64,000 nt of DNA from positions 70,279,739 to 70,343,738 of the forward strand of contig CM070548.1 in assembly GCA_036346405.1 (NCBI GenBank), given 5' to 3'. The notes beneath the pieces are model-generated. The model was given only the letters and a program-made list of their open reading frames with translations. It was not told where the DNA came from and ran no database searches. Each line of letters begins with the position of its first letter. The stretch's first letter is position 1. Below, in pieces: positions 10,405-23,194 of this stretch. Origin of the DNA: Phyllostachys edulis (lineage: Eukaryota > Streptophyta > Magnoliopsida > Poales > Poaceae). Both the position numbers and the translations under genes were made by a program.

Positions 10405-13400
10405 AAGTACATCTTTACCAAGTCCGAACTCAATCTCAGGCAGAGGAGATGACTAGAACTAAGGACTATGACCTTGGGATCCACTGCCATCCAGGCAAGG
10501 CAAACGTAGTGACAAATGCCTTGAGCCGAAAAGGGTATTGCAACACTATGATGGTCCAGAAGAGTCAGCCAAGGTTGTTTAAAGAGCTAAGACATCTGAA
10601 TTTGGAGATTGTCAACCAGGGTTGTGTGAATACCTTAGAAGTGCAACCAACCATTCAGAGCCAAATCAGAGAGAAGTAGAAAGAAGATGAAGACATCAAG
10701 GGAATCAAGGAGAACGTGAGAAGAGGCAAAACCCCAGGATTTTTCGAAGATGAGCAAGGAACAGTTTGGTTCGCTAGCCGCATTTGTGTGCCGGATCACC
10801 AAGAGATGAAACAGTTGATTTTGAAGGAAGCCCATGAATCACCCTACTCCATTCATCCAAGCAGTACCAAGATGTACCAGGACCTCAAGGAGAAGTATTG
10901 GTGGGTCAGTATGAAGCGAGAGATTGATGAATTTGTTGCTCACTGTGATATTTGTTAATGAGTCAAAACGGAGCACCAAAGACCAACTGGTCTATTACAG
11001 CCCTTACCCATTCCCGAGTGGAAGTGGGAACAAGTATGCATGGACTTTATCACTGGATTGCCTAGGACCCAATCGGGGTATGATTCCATTTAAGTGGTCA
11101 TTGACCATTTAACTAAAGTGGCACATTTCATACCAGTCAAGACCACCTACGGAAGTAGTAAGTTGGCAGAGCTATACATGGCCAGGATTGTTTGTCTACA
11201 TGGAGTACCCAAGAGGATAGTATCCGACAGAGGTTCTCAGTTCACGTCGAGATTTTGGAAGAGCTTGCATGAAGCCTTGGGGACCCGACTCAACTTCAGT
11301 ACAGCATATCACCCCCAAACCAATGGACAAACAGAAAGAGTAAATCAGGTTCTTGAAGACATGCTTCAAGTTTGTGCCTTAGACTTTGGGAACAGTTGGG
11401 ATCAGCACCTCCCCTGTGTAGAGTTCTCTTACAACAACAGCTTTCAAGCCAATTTGCAGATGTCTCCCATTGAAGCTCTGTACGGCAGACCTTGTAGGAC
11501 CCCTCTTCTTTGGGATCAAGTGGGAGAACACCAGTTCTTTAGACCTGATTTGATCAAGGATGCCGAAAGTAAAGTGAGGCTTATCAGAGAGCGATTGAGA
11601 GTGGTTCAATCCCGACAAAAGAGTTATGCCGACAATCCTCGCAGAGACTTGTCCTTTGAGATAGGAGATTTTGTCTATCTCAGAGTAACTCAACTCAGAG
11701 GAGTAAGAAGATTTCAAATCAGAGGGAAACTCGCACCAAGATTTATTTGTAATACTCCAAATTAATTCGGGAGAGAATTGTAATACTCCAAATTATTTTG
11801 GGAGGAAATAAGTGAATTAGGAGAAGGATCAATGGAAAATAGTTACTTAGCGAGATGTTTGAGGGGTTTTCTCGAGTATTTTAGACAACTGGGTGTGGGC
11901 TCTTGGCCCACATTTAAACAAGGGGAAGGCGTGAAGGCCACATAAAGGGAAACCTAGGCGCCTCCTTCCTCCCCCTAGCCGCCACTCCCTCCTCTCCTCG
12001 CCTCCTCCTCCCTCTCCAGCAACCATGGCTCGCCTCCTCCCCATGGTGTGTCTCCTTGCTGCCGGCAAGCGGGAGGAAGAAGGAGACCCTTGTGGTGGCC
12101 GGGCTTAGAAGATGGAAGAAGAAGAAAGAAGAAGGAAGGGGAAAGAGGGAAGGAGAATGGGATCATGTGGTGGTATTCGTGATCTTCAACAGGTTCTTCA
12201 AGGGTAACGAAGGGTCTTCTTGCTGTATGAATTGTTTTAGATGCGTTTATGACTTCGTTCATTAGATCGAGTCCCAAACTGCTGTTAGATCGGTTCTGTC
12301 TAGAACCTTGCACGACAGTTTTCATATATTTAGAAGCAGAATCTGGGGATCCACTCTCTTAGAGATATCTGCGTCATGTCCTTAGCTTTACGTGGCCGCT
12401 AAGAACGCCCAAATCCGATTAACGGCCAGGGAGATATGAATTGTTTAGAGCCGCTGTCTTGTTAATCTATCAACATCCTGACAGTCTGTATAAATCTGAG
12501 TTAATCTATTAGTTAAAGACGAAATCAGAGGATCTCGTTATAATGAAAAAGATGGGTGATTTCCTCACCTTTCCAGAAAGCTAAAGAACGTAAGAATTGG
12601 ACTTTCTTAGAAAAAGTTATGATAATTTTAGTGTACTATCCAAAGAACCCGACGTGATAATTGATGTTCTGTAGATTGGCTTGGTAGGGGCAGTAAATGG
12701 CAGAATCAGAAGGGCTCCCCAACTAAGTTTATTTAGGTAATTTAATTATCTTTCCATAAAATCCAAGAACACCTTATTTGGACCCCTGTAGTGAAAGTTA
12801 TGAATTTTATAAGTTGACTGTCCACTAAGGGGACAGATCGACGTTTAGGAATTGGGGTTGGGATCGAGTAGACGTTTTTGCAAGTTAGAGAGTGTTGTTA
12901 TATAGTTTGTTTTGGTCCGCTACTGTCGTCTTAGCTTGCAATATAATTATTTATTCAGGTGGTGGGCGGGTCCCGGGGTAGCACCTTACGCCGTCCCTCG
13001 TTCTCTCATTTGTTAAGGCAAGTGTGATTATGGATCTAATAGTCATATTCAAATGGCATTGATTGCTAGTTTTTATGATTAATTTGTATTGGTCATGATT
13101 GATATGGTGATATGATTGGTACTGGTCATGATTCTAGTATGTTGAGTTATGTATTAAGTATGAATGTTTAAAAGTTGTGAAGTGCACGATTATGAACTTT
13201 TGTAGTATGAATAGAGTATTCATATGCAATGTAGTTGTGGATGCATGTTTGTATTAATTTGAGAATTCATACATATGCATCATGTTAACTTATTGAAGTC
13301 TTGGTCACGTGGTGACCAAGCACCTCTTGAGGTCCCCGTCATGTTAATGACGGGCTAAAAATCCCTATGCTTGTAAAGCATGGGCTTTGGTCCCCATACT

Positions 13401-14446
13401 TGCGGAGTATGGGCAATGGTCCCAATGCTAGGTGGCACGAGGCATGGAGTGTGCATCGACGGATCGCACTTTGCATCTGGGTAAAATGCAAAAGGAAAGA
13501 GAAGGATAAAGGTCATTTTTGAGCATATTGCATAGCATGTGTGTGTAAAGCATTCGATATGTGATTTTGAGAAGTATAATTGATGAATTTTATGCTTATA
13601 TCTGTTGATGCCATTTATTACATTTCTTTGAGTCGTTGGGCTCACCTCTTATTGTTTGTCGTGTTTTAGGTACCTCTCTGAGATCGGCATGCATGGGGAA
13701 AGGAAGGATTAGATTTTGGCACTTTTGCACTAACTACCCACAATCAAATGAAAGAATAATTAACTAGGAGATGAATGAATTGTTTAATGTTCTCTTATTA
13801 AATATTGCTTGCTTGGAGTAATCTGTAATAAATGAATAGATGTTTTGGATGTTCTTGATCTTTTCCTTAGACTTTGAGTTGTTATGGATGTCATAGTATT
13901 GAATAGCCGATCTTGATTCGATCTTAATCATTAAGTAATTTGGATTATCTTTATATATTACAAATGTACATTAGAACCTCGGTATAGATAACTATACAAA
14001 GGAGGTTCTGCCGAAATTTTGTAGGATGTTTTAGATTAACTTTATTTAAATTAATTAGTTTAGTAGCATTCCAGGCATTTATCGGTTTGGGGTGTTACAT
14101 TATTGGACCATACAAGATTGTGGGAAGGAGAGGCGAGGTTTCCTATCAGTTAGAGCTACCGACGTCCTTGTCTGCAATACATGACGTCTTCCACGTCTCG
14201 CAGTTGAAGAAGTGTCTCTGAGTCCCAACAAAACAGACACCGCTGGAAAGCATCGATCTTCAAGAAGACCTCACCTATGTGGAGCAGCCAATCAAGATCC
14301 TTGATGTCACAGAGCGTGTCACCAGGAGCAGGGTCATCCGTTCGTGCAAGGTCCAGTGGAGTAACCACTTAGAAGAAGAAGCAACCTGAGAGCGAGAAGA
14401 AGATCTGAAGGCAGAGTATCCCCACCTTTTTGCTAGCCAAGTCTGA
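10405..14446 (+). pseudogene. Element C integrase with chromodomain-like tail, interrupted by LTR D
   Basis: Integrase joins element DNA to the genome. The zinc-binding region (H...H...CDIC) lies at about 10825-10958. The DDE core includes CMDF (about 11036), VSDRGSQF (about 11218) and NGQTERVN (about 11325), so all three acidic residues are readable, but a stop at about 11090 lies between the first two. The C-terminal domain is cut at 11747 by element D and resumes at 14105 with the IGPYKIVGRRGEVSYQLELP block. The tail has IRSCKVQWSNHLEEEAT and EREEDLKAEYPHLF, a chromodomain-like end typical of chromoviruses. It ends at the TGA at 14444-14446. Other stops lie at about 10677, 10957, 14220 and 14388. 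Confidence 0.9.
11748..14099 (+). mobile_element. Element D: solo LTR inside the integrase of C
   Basis: A 2352-bp insertion with ends TGTAATACTCC...GGTGTTACA and perfect target duplications TTATT (11743-11747 and 14100-14104). Removing it and one duplication restores an uninterrupted integrase frame, which confirms the boundaries. No coding domains, primer site or second LTR are seen, so it is best read as a solo LTR. The first 32 bp are repeated in tandem (11748-11779 and 11780-11811). ORFs at 12056-12325 and 13355-13645 look accidental. Confidence 0.85.
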
Positions 14447-14467
14447 ATCTCGGGGTCGAGATTCATT

Positions 14468-14480
14468 TAAGGGGGGTAGG
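14468..14480 (+). other. Polypurine tract of element C
   Basis: AAGGGGGGTAGG directly upstream of the 3' LTR, after the integrase stop. This is the expected plus-strand primer site. Confidence 0.8.
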
Positions 14481-14482
14481 TT

Positions 14483-17400
14483 CGTAACATCCCGGTTTTT
14501 CTGAGCCTTTCTGAGGTTTTCAAAATAAAAAAGAACCGTTTGGTTTTGATGAGAGTTCAAAAGCTTAACTTGAGATTTTAGAATTAAGGTGTTTAAAATG
14601 ATTAAATCAAACTTCAACTAAATCAAGTTCGGTTTCTTTCGAGTTCGTTGGAGTTCTTTGGTGTTGTCTTTCCCCTTCCCTATTCGCTCCGTGTTTCCCT
14701 CGGCCTAGCTCTTTCCTCCATCCAGACCTCCCTTCGTGTGGATCTGAGGATCCAGACCTCCCTTCGTTTGGATCTGAGGGTCCAGACCTGCCTTGTGTTT
14801 GGACCTCTCCCTCCGTCCAGACCTCCTTCTCGTTGGACCTTCCTCTTGGTCTTTTTGCAAAGATCAACCTCTTGGGTCGCGACCAACCCTTGGAGTCACG
14901 ACCTCCCTTTTTGTCCATTAGTCGCGACCTCCCCTTGGAGTCACGACCTCCCGTTTTGTCGTTTTGCCGCGACCTCCCCTTTTGTCGTTTCGCCGCGACC
15001 TCCCTGTGGTCACGTGACACCTTTGTGGTCACGACCTCCCCTTGGGCATGTGCGCCCTTTGGGTCATGACCTCCTCTTTGGTCGTGATCTCCCCTTTGTT
15101 TTGACCATCTCTTTTGAGTGTTGATCGACCCCAACTGTTAGTCTTGCTCACCTTCTTCTTCCTCTCATTGTGTCATTGTTGATGCATTTGTTTGTGTGCA
15201 TTTAATGCTGTTGTGTTGCATTAAATGTTGTCGCTTCAGCGGTACCCTGTTTCCCCTCTTGTCTTCTCTGGTACCTGCCTCCATCATCTTCTTGACCTAC
15301 TCGGCATGCTTTGTCCTATCACATGTGCCCTTGATCGTGTGCACCTCTGAGTCCCTCAGTGACTCTCCCCTGGCTATATAAGCCTGAGCAACCCTCTATC
15401 ATCACCTTTTGCCAATTCCCTTGCTCTCGCCAGTTCTTCCGTGCTTCGAGCTTTGTCGCCAAGGAGTCTGCTGAAGCTTGCGCCATCTTCAACCACCTCG
15501 TCGCCAAGAAGTTCACCGGAGCATCGCGCCATCTTCGCCGCCGTCCTCCTCCTCCTCCAGTCTTCTCCTACCTCTCTCTCTCTCCTCTCTTTCTGTCCTG
15601 GTGAGTCTCTCCGTGCCTTGTTCCTTCCCTTGTTCCTATGACTACGTTGTGTAGTCGTATTCCTTCTTATGACCATGCTGCATAGTCGTATCCTTTGTAT
15701 TCTTCGTACGACCACTTTGAGTAGTTATATCTTCCTCAGGACCTCCTCCTCAGGACCACCTGTATCCTTTTTGTTGTTTCCTCAAGACCTCCTCAGGACC
15801 TCCTGTATCCTTTTTGTCATTTACTTAGGACCTCTTGTATCCTTTTTGTCGTTTCCTCAGGACCTCCTGTATCCTTTTTGTTGTTTCCTCAGGACCTCCT
15901 ATATCTTTTTGTCGTTTCCTCAGGACCTCCTGTACCCCTTTTGTCATGTCCTCAGGACCTCCTCCTCCAAACCTCCCTCGACCTCCTTCTAACCCGTCGG
16001 ACCTCCTCCAAAGGGCCCATTTTTATTTCTGTTTCTTATTGATTGGTTCTAGTTGGTTTGTTTTGGAGTTCATTTGGTTTTTATTTGGTCTTTATTTGAT
16101 TTGCTTCGTTTTCTTGTCTAGATTTCGACGACTCAGGAGAGCCCGAGTACTTTGAAGAAGAGGACTTTCAAGCTTTCGAGCAAGGCAAGTTACACCCTTG
16201 ATCATATTGAACCTAGTATCTCAAATTATTTAATTTCTGTTTCAAATTACTATTTCATGCTTATTTGAATTCAAGTAATTTAAATACCTGTTTTAACTTC
16301 ATAATTATTCCTAGTTCCTTTGTACATCCAAACTTGGTTATTGATTCGACCTCCCCTTGTCACTTTAGTAAAGCGCTAGTTGGTACATTAGTATGAACTA
16401 GCATGTTTCAAAACTCTATGCTTAGTCAAGCCTAGACCAAAAATCTTAATTTAGGAGTTTTACTGTCAAAAGACCAATGTTGTCAAATGTTTTAACCATG
16501 ACCTTGAGTGGTTGTGGAAGTTTGCAAAGGTTTTTGAAAAGCGAAGCAAAAGGAAAATTGGTTTGGACTTGGGCGAATTGGTTGTTTGGAGGGTGCATGT
16601 TGATGCACGGGCTCAACCTTGTTAGGGTTGAGGCCCAGGGGTTGTTGGAAGTCACCCAAGTCAGTTAAGGACTGGTCTTCGAGTGTATTTTGCTATACCT
16701 CACCATGCAACCACATGTCCAGAAATGGGGAGGATCTTGCTAGCTAATTTGCAACGTTCCATCGTGGTCGTTCCATCTAGTTGTGTGGGTGTCTTGACGA
16801 CCTACTTTTATTTATTCCCATGTGGCGCAAGAGGGGGCCACGAACCCGGCGGGTTGTTGTCCAAAGGGGCGAAACCTTAGCGAGGGGATTGCGGTAGAAT
16901 GGCGCATTGTAAAGGCCTTGTCTTGTGCTCTAGACCACTTACCTACGGTAGTGAGTGGTGGTATCGGCGGATGCCAAACAAACTAGAGAAGTCGTGTCAT
17001 GTGGGTAAAGTTGTACACCTTTGCAGAGTGTAAAACTATTCGAATAGCCGTGTCCACGGTCATGGATAAACTAGCAAAGCTGCTCCAAGTTAGATTTTGG
17101 TTTTGTTTTCAAAATGCTTTATGAAATGGTTTTGGATGTCTATCCAAATGGGTTTAGGCTGGTAGCCTTGTGACAGGAGGGTATCCTTCACCACTTGTTG
17201 ATGAATGTTATCCGACTGTAAAACTGATTTAGAAAATGAATTTTAGTTATTGTATAGCTGTTTTGGAACTTAGTACATGTATTTGGAAAGAAACATGGCT
17301 TTATGCAAAGACAACCCTATAAGATCTACGAGGACCCTGAAGACATGGCTCACCCTTGCTTGACATGTTTGAGCAGGAAAGGACGTCTACGAGGACCCTG

Positions 17401-17780
17401 AAGACCAGGACGTCTAGGCTGCGCCCTCCAGCCGATTGCCTGTAGTGAATCGGGTGGTCCACTGCTTTTGCTTCCGCTGTGTTTTGTTTTGTTGGCTCGT
17501 GAGCCGCCCTTTTAATCAACTCTGTTGTTATTTTAATAAAGTTGCGTTGATGGATGTTACCACTCTTGTTAACTGTGTGAGCTAGCTGTTGGTCCTTGGG
17601 ACTAGCTCGGTTGTGCACAGAGGGTTCGGGAGCTCCCGGGTCCGACTATGTGGTCGTGCCTTTGGGTGATCCCGGGTCCAATCGTGACTTTGTGACCTCC
17701 CTGAGGTCCGGGCCATCACAGGACCTCCCTTCAAGGTGCTCCTAGAACTGCTGCGACCTCCCTAGGTTCGAGTCGTGACA
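14483..17780 (+). repeat. 3' LTR of element C
   Basis: Begins CGTAACATCC (T to C change in the first base) and ends GAGTCGTGACA, directly before the GATTG target duplication. It is collinear with the 5' LTR and 86 bp shorter. A local rearrangement at 17321-17405 is described under findings. The TATA box is at about 15373-15381. ORFs inside (14648-15124, 15374-15992) are LTR sequence. Confidence 0.92.
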
Positions 17781-20700
17781 GATTGTGTGCTCATGTGTTG
17801 AGTCTTTGTCCTTCTAGATGGAGTGGCTGTAAACCAAGATCAATCCCAAATCAATCCAAGCAAGATTCCTCAAGATAAGTCTAGTTTTGTTCTTACTCTC
17901 TATTTTGTGATTTTGAGGCTTTCTTTGATCCGTAAGTTTTTCTTTGGTTTATGGCCTAGATCTAGCTTGTTGTGACAAGTGGGAATACATCTAGGATCAT
18001 CTTGATCATCAATCACTCATGAGCAAGTGTTTGGATCATATTTTGGTTTTGACTCGGTTTTGGAGCAACCTTCACTCAAACGGAAAAAGGTCGGAACTTT
18101 GGCAAGGATATTCACGATCCTTGATTGGAATAGGTTCCTGACATCCTAGAGAAGGTATGTCTCAAGTTTGGTAAGGTTTGGAGTTGCGAATCAAAAGTTG
18201 GACCAATTTGTGATTTTGAGTTCGGGCTGATTTGACTATTCATTAGCCTGGAGGTCAAACCGCCATGTACCTAGAGGTCAGACCGATCTCCAATGGTCAG
18301 ACTGATTTCCAATGGTCAGACCGCCAACTACATGGAGGTTTGACCGCCCAACTCTTTAGGTTTTGAGTTTTTGTGATTTTGGTCTATTTGCTTCGGGGTT
18401 TTGATTGGATTCAATACAAGTCTTCTACTGTGCTTGTATATTGATCTTCATAGCTTTTATAGCTATTGGAGTTAAAATCGTGTTGAATTCAATCAAGGTT
18501 AAAAAGAGATCGTGCTCCTATTCACCCTCCTCGCCGTTTTGGTCCAACATTAATGCCTCAGAAAGTGAATAGCCCAATTAAGCTGCAGCGGAAGGTAACG
18601 GAATAACTTCTGTGAAACCTATCCATATGCCCACATGCAATCGACTGGGGTAGCACGACCTAACGATCACCATCCTCATAAAGCTCCTCCTCGAAAGTAG
18701 GCGATGATTCCTCCACTCTATCTGAATGATTGCAGCAAGAATGAGTACTCTAAGTACTCAACAAGTTGTACCATAGAATACAATTATAGATGATGGCTTA
18801 TTACAAAGAAAATAGCTTTTGTGATTATTTTGCAATAAAGCAGCATTTGCAATTGAATACAAATAATAGATTGAAAACATAATTCAAAACAAATAAACAG
18901 TAATAGTTTAACAATTGTTTTCACAAAGGATAGAAAGCCTAATCAATTTCTTTCACATAGCCATATGAATTAAATCACACAGCTGTCCCTTTCCAACTGT
19001 TTTATAAAAATCTACCCCACGTGTGAAATCCCCAAGCATGTCCATGACCACGGATGCAGCTATTCGAATAGATTGTTTAACACTCTGCAGAGGTCGTACA
19101 CTTTACCCACAAGATGCAATCAGCTGGATCAAAGCTAGTCACAACAAAATCTTTCCGAAACTTCATCTCAATAATTGACACTCCCGTTATGCTTACTGTA
19201 GGCACCAACCCCCACACATGAGATTAGCCCGTCGCACACTGTTGGACCTGGAAGCGGCGAACCGTCCATCGATGTGAATCGCCACACAAGTAGAAACACC
19301 CCCACCCTGACACGGCTTAACCTACCTATTTGAGTAATCAACATCAAGACTCCATAGCTTACTAGGTTAGGCCCGCCTCATACCAGGCATGTGGCCATAC
19401 AGTTATAGCTCAGTTCAATGCCACACAAAGTTAAGTCCTTAATTGACCAATACGAGACTGCCAATTTCTAACTAAGTAACCACAATTTATATTTCCCAAT
19501 CACACATCCATCGTATTGTCATTCATTCTTCCTAGTCACATATCCACCATATCACACAGTTTCACCACTCGCCTCAGTCTAAATTTTTTCCACCCTGTTG
19601 GTTAAGTACAACACATGTCATCAACAAGAAATGACACACAACACACAGTTTTACACAAGTTCCATAATCACTTAGTCAAGTTTATAATTACAACTCAAAT
19701 GTTATCAATGATTCGTTGCATGGCTAAGCGGACTATTCGTATCTAACCAACCAATGTTGGTGCTATGATAATACCAACTAATAACTAACCAAGCTAGGGT
19801 GACAAAAGATCATGATATCATAATAGGCAAGGTGGATATAATCAATTGGTATATAGCTAATCCCAAAACATTTAAATAAATACTTAAAGTAAAATACAAT
19901 AATTTAATCAAGGTAATTTTGGAAAACTTGGTTCAACATGGTCAAAGATACAACTTGCCTTGCTATAGTAATGATGTTCTTATTTTATCTTCAATCTTCT
20001 ACTTCCTTGACCTTCAGCTCCTTCAAATGATTCCAGAATGTCAACGTCTAATGAAAGAGAACACACAAAACAAACAAAATTCAAAATGACAAATCAAATA
20101 AACTCCAAATTAAAATTGAATGGTACTGAAAGGTAGATATTGAATTTATATGAATTTATAAACTTGGATGAGTTCAATCGGAGTTCGTGCGAGAAAGAAC
20201 GAGCTCTCGGAAGTTTGATCGAAAAGGAAAATGCTGAAAAGAAAAGGGAGAGAGGAACTGACAAGTGGGGTCCACGGAATATTTTCATAATATTCTATTT
20301 CGGGAATATTAGAAAATAGATGAGTGTATGACATGTGGGACCTATTGATATTTGTGAATTTTCAAGAATTACAATAATTCCAGAAAAAGGTAGAGAGAGT
20401 GATATGTGGGGCCACTGAGATAAAAGGATTTTTCTAGAATTAAATTAATTCCACAAAATAAGATTAGGAGTTGACATGTGGGCCGCTGGTCTATGGACCA
20501 GGTCCATAGAGAGATGCTAGTCCAGGGTGGACCGAGCTTATGCGACTGAGCTGACTCAGTTTGATCTAACACGCGGTGCCCACATGTAAGTGAGAGAAGG
20601 AGTGGCTTTTGATCTACCACGTGTGCGATGACATGGCTAAAAAGTCATGAGAGGAGATGAGGTGGTGGCTAGGTGGCTTGGATGTGGTACTAAGGTGGCG

Positions 20701-21945
20701 ATGAGTTGGCTATGAAGTGGCAGAGAACAATTGGGACATGCATGTCAGAGAGAAAGAGACCAAAACAAAGCAAACCAAAGACAAGAAACGACAACAGAGG
20801 ACAAAGAACAAAGAGCGAGCGACTACTTCTGGCGCACGACAGCATCAGTGGTCGGTGGCGAGGCGGCTCCGGCCAATGGGAAAAATGGAACGCTGGTGAC
20901 GATGCGAAGATGATGATATGGTCCAGACGGCGAGAATGGTGGCAATCACCGGCGGTGAGGCAAAACGCGGCAGTGGTGGTGGCTTCATGGTGGCGTGGCA
21001 CTTCGGTAATGTTTCGGGAAAAGGAAGGGGAGCATGGCATAGAATGTGACGACACGAACCCAACGGTGGTGAAGATGAAGGCAGAAGATCAACGGTTGTG
21101 GCGTATTTGATCGGAGAAGGAAGGCGGCCATAAAGGAGAGAAAGCTTGGTTCTCGGCGCACGATAGATGAAACTTGAAACTTAAGTATGAAAAAGATAGA
21201 TCGGGATGAGGGATACAAGATGATGCAAATGGATTTTGGAGAAACTCACCGAAGAAGCAAGGAACGCGAAGAAAGTGTTTCAGCGTCATGGCTCGACATA
21301 TTCGGCGGTGACTCATGTTCTTCGAACCATGGGGACGGAAGCTCAACGTAGAACGCATCGAGGTGAACTCAATGGTGTAGACGGTTCGGCTGGAGGACAT
21401 CGGATGGTAGCAGAACACGACAGAGAAGACCTTCGGTGGCACACGGCTTCTCTGCAGATTGCGACGGAACCAAGCCGAAATCAACGAACCCGATTTGGAG
21501 GTTCGGAAGAGGAGATCGGGGCGATCGGTATGACGCGGTTGGTTCGGCTTTATAGTGCTAGGGATGGGAGAGAGAGAATCCAGGATGGTTGCGTTTCGAA
21601 CGAGAGCTTCGGTTGGTTTGGGAAGATGGCCAGGAAACGGGCCACCTGGCAGAGGAAAAAGAAAAAGAAATTTAGAATAAAAAAAGGCTAGAAATCAAAA
21701 GAGGCAAAATAAATAGCAAACAAATTCGAAAAAAATCCAAAAAAATACCAGAAAATTCTTTGGAACACAAGGAAGCCAAATAACATTGGTTTTGATTTAA
21801 TTGATGTTTACATTAGTCAAATTAAATATTTTAAATTTAGAAAATTCCCAATTAAGTTTTATTAAATCAAATAAAATTGGTGAAATTTTCTAAAAACCTA
21901 AACTACTCAAAAGATTTTTAAAAAGCCAAATTTTAGGATGTTATA

Positions 21946-23194
21946 GGAGGGTGTGAGGGGAGGTGTGTCGCGGATCAGATCCTCATAGCAGAGAGAGGAA
22001 AGTGGTGGGCGGTTGGGTATTTGGGGGCGCAGCTGTATAGAGAAACGAGAGTGCGTCGTGGGGAAGAACTGTGCTTGGATGGGAGGAGCTCGCTGCCCAT
22101 GCACAGAGAAAGAATGATCGTCTCGCTGTGCGTCGGTAACTTCGACTTTTATTACTAGTATAGATCTGCTGGGCCAGGGATCGATCTCGTAGCAACGTGC
22201 AGTGCAGCAACGGAACAAAAGCGCGTAGGGTCGCACAGGGAGGAAGAGGCTACTACCAGCCAATTCGCAGCATGTTCGCCAATCTGGCTGAGGTGCACAC
22301 CTGACAGGAACAGCCTGTTCCCACCAACTCTTAACCCACAAATGCCGCGTCCACAGGTCGCTTAACAGCTCGAAGCATTTGCAAATGTCAAACTGTATTA
22401 ATTGATGATATGATTCATTCTGGAGTTGAGTTGGAATTTTTCTTCATTCTTGGCTGGGCTGAAGTTGAGATGGATTACCCAATTCAACCTGCCAAAATGC
22501 TCTTCACCAAAAGGATAAAAGGACAGGATTAATAAGTGACTACACTAATACTATGCAGCTCTTACCAACCTGCAACGACCACCAAAAGGCATCCTTTTTT
22601 GGAAATCTATGGAGCTGCCTTTTATTGGACCAACTTTGACGATTTTGCCGAAGGTCAGTCGGAATCAAATGCATAATTCAGTGGTTAAAGTAGAACATCG
22701 AAGACAATACATATTCACATGACAGAGAATTGAGATGGTTGAACGAGAATACAGAGAGCCACTGTCAATATTGAGATGAAGATGACCATATATGGTCTTT
22801 TAAGTCAAATGAGAATGAATGCATATTTTCATCTGGTAAGTAAATGACATTGTACAGCATAAAGAAAAAAAAGTCTGGAATGTCACTCGGTTTGCAATCT
22901 ACAATAGTTTGAGTTCATATATCAATCATGGAAGTGATGCATAAACTCAGGTGGTAAGCGCACACACTGCTTAACTCCTCTGCAAAACAAGCATGCAGCG
23001 ACCAAGCATGCGCTATGCTGTTAGGCCTTCCAATGTTTGAATTACACAGTACAAAATCATGAACTCAACCCAACCGCCAAGCTATCACTCAACTAAGTCA
23101 GCCAATCATCAGATACAACCGCTGTGGCATGGTGTCCTACAAAGGGACATCCATGATGTCGGTGCGCATCAGGTCGTGATGCAAACCGTAGTGT
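21946..23194. other. Interval between LTR A and the GT17 stop codon
   Basis: Contains the presumed 3' untranslated region of the minus-strand GT17 gene (roughly 22870-23194). The 144-codon minus-strand frame at 21907-22341 runs into LTR A and shows no recognisable domain. I see no tRNA, repeat end or other gene. Confidence 0.45.

Larger units (their letters stand above)
3777..17780 (+). mobile_element. Element C: Ty3/gypsy chromovirus (Tekay/Del-like)
   Basis: A complete retrotransposon structure, 14,004 bp including the 2.36-kb nested LTR D. It has two LTRs of about 3.3-3.4 kb, perfect target duplications GATTG (3772-3776 and 17781-17785), a primer-binding site at 7166 and a purine tract at 14470. 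Between them lie gag, protease, reverse transcriptase, RNase H and integrase in gypsy order, ending in a chromodomain-like tail. The long LTRs and chromodomain suggest the Tekay/Del branch of chromoviruses; the branch is an inference. Many in-frame stops, at least one frameshift and the D insertion make it non-autonomous today. Confidence 0.93.
2043..18549 (+). mobile_element. LTR B: solo LTR inserted in A and itself split by element C
   Basis: The segments are 2043-3776 and 17786-18549, about 2.5 kb joined. It begins TGTAGAGATC and ends GGTCCAACA, with flanks TTAAC (2038-2042) and TTAAT (18550-18554) as a 4/5 target duplication. The 3' end has the CCTATTCACCCTCCT sequence typical of a class of grass LTRs. 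Both parts carry clustered GGTCAGACCG/GACCGGCC words (about 2130-2570 and 18240-18350). A TATA-like CCATAAAAGAGG lies at 3657-3668. No gag-pol or second LTR is present, so this is a solo LTR produced by recombination. Short ORFs at 2291-3577 fall in these repeats and are not credible genes. Confidence 0.75.
1861..21945 (-). mobile_element. LTR A: gypsy-type solo LTR, minus strand, split by nested elements
   Basis: The outer segments are 1861-2042 and 18555-21945, about 3.57 kb once the insertion is removed. The plus-strand left end is TGTCGGGATC and the right end is GGATGTTATA. On the minus strand this reads TATAACATCC...CCCGACA, a gypsy-like LTR layout with the terminal C mutated. Flanks GGGGG (1856-1860) and GGAGG (21946-21950) form a 4/5 target duplication. 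The second family member at 48166-50930 runs uninterrupted across the position where B is inserted, which shows the two segments were once joined. A minus-strand TATA-like CTATAAAG lies near 21549. No internal domain remains, so it is a solo LTR. ORFs inside it (for example 20706-21110 and 21236-21691) look like chance. Confidence 0.75.

Noticed and set aside
20706..21691. Open frames of 130-150 codons on both strands
   Set aside because: They lie in LTR A, overlap on both strands, show no domain and are not conserved in the second family copy.
21907..22341. 144-codon minus-strand frame beside LTR A
   Set aside because: Its end lies inside the LTR, it has no domain and it contains another overlapping frame of similar quality.
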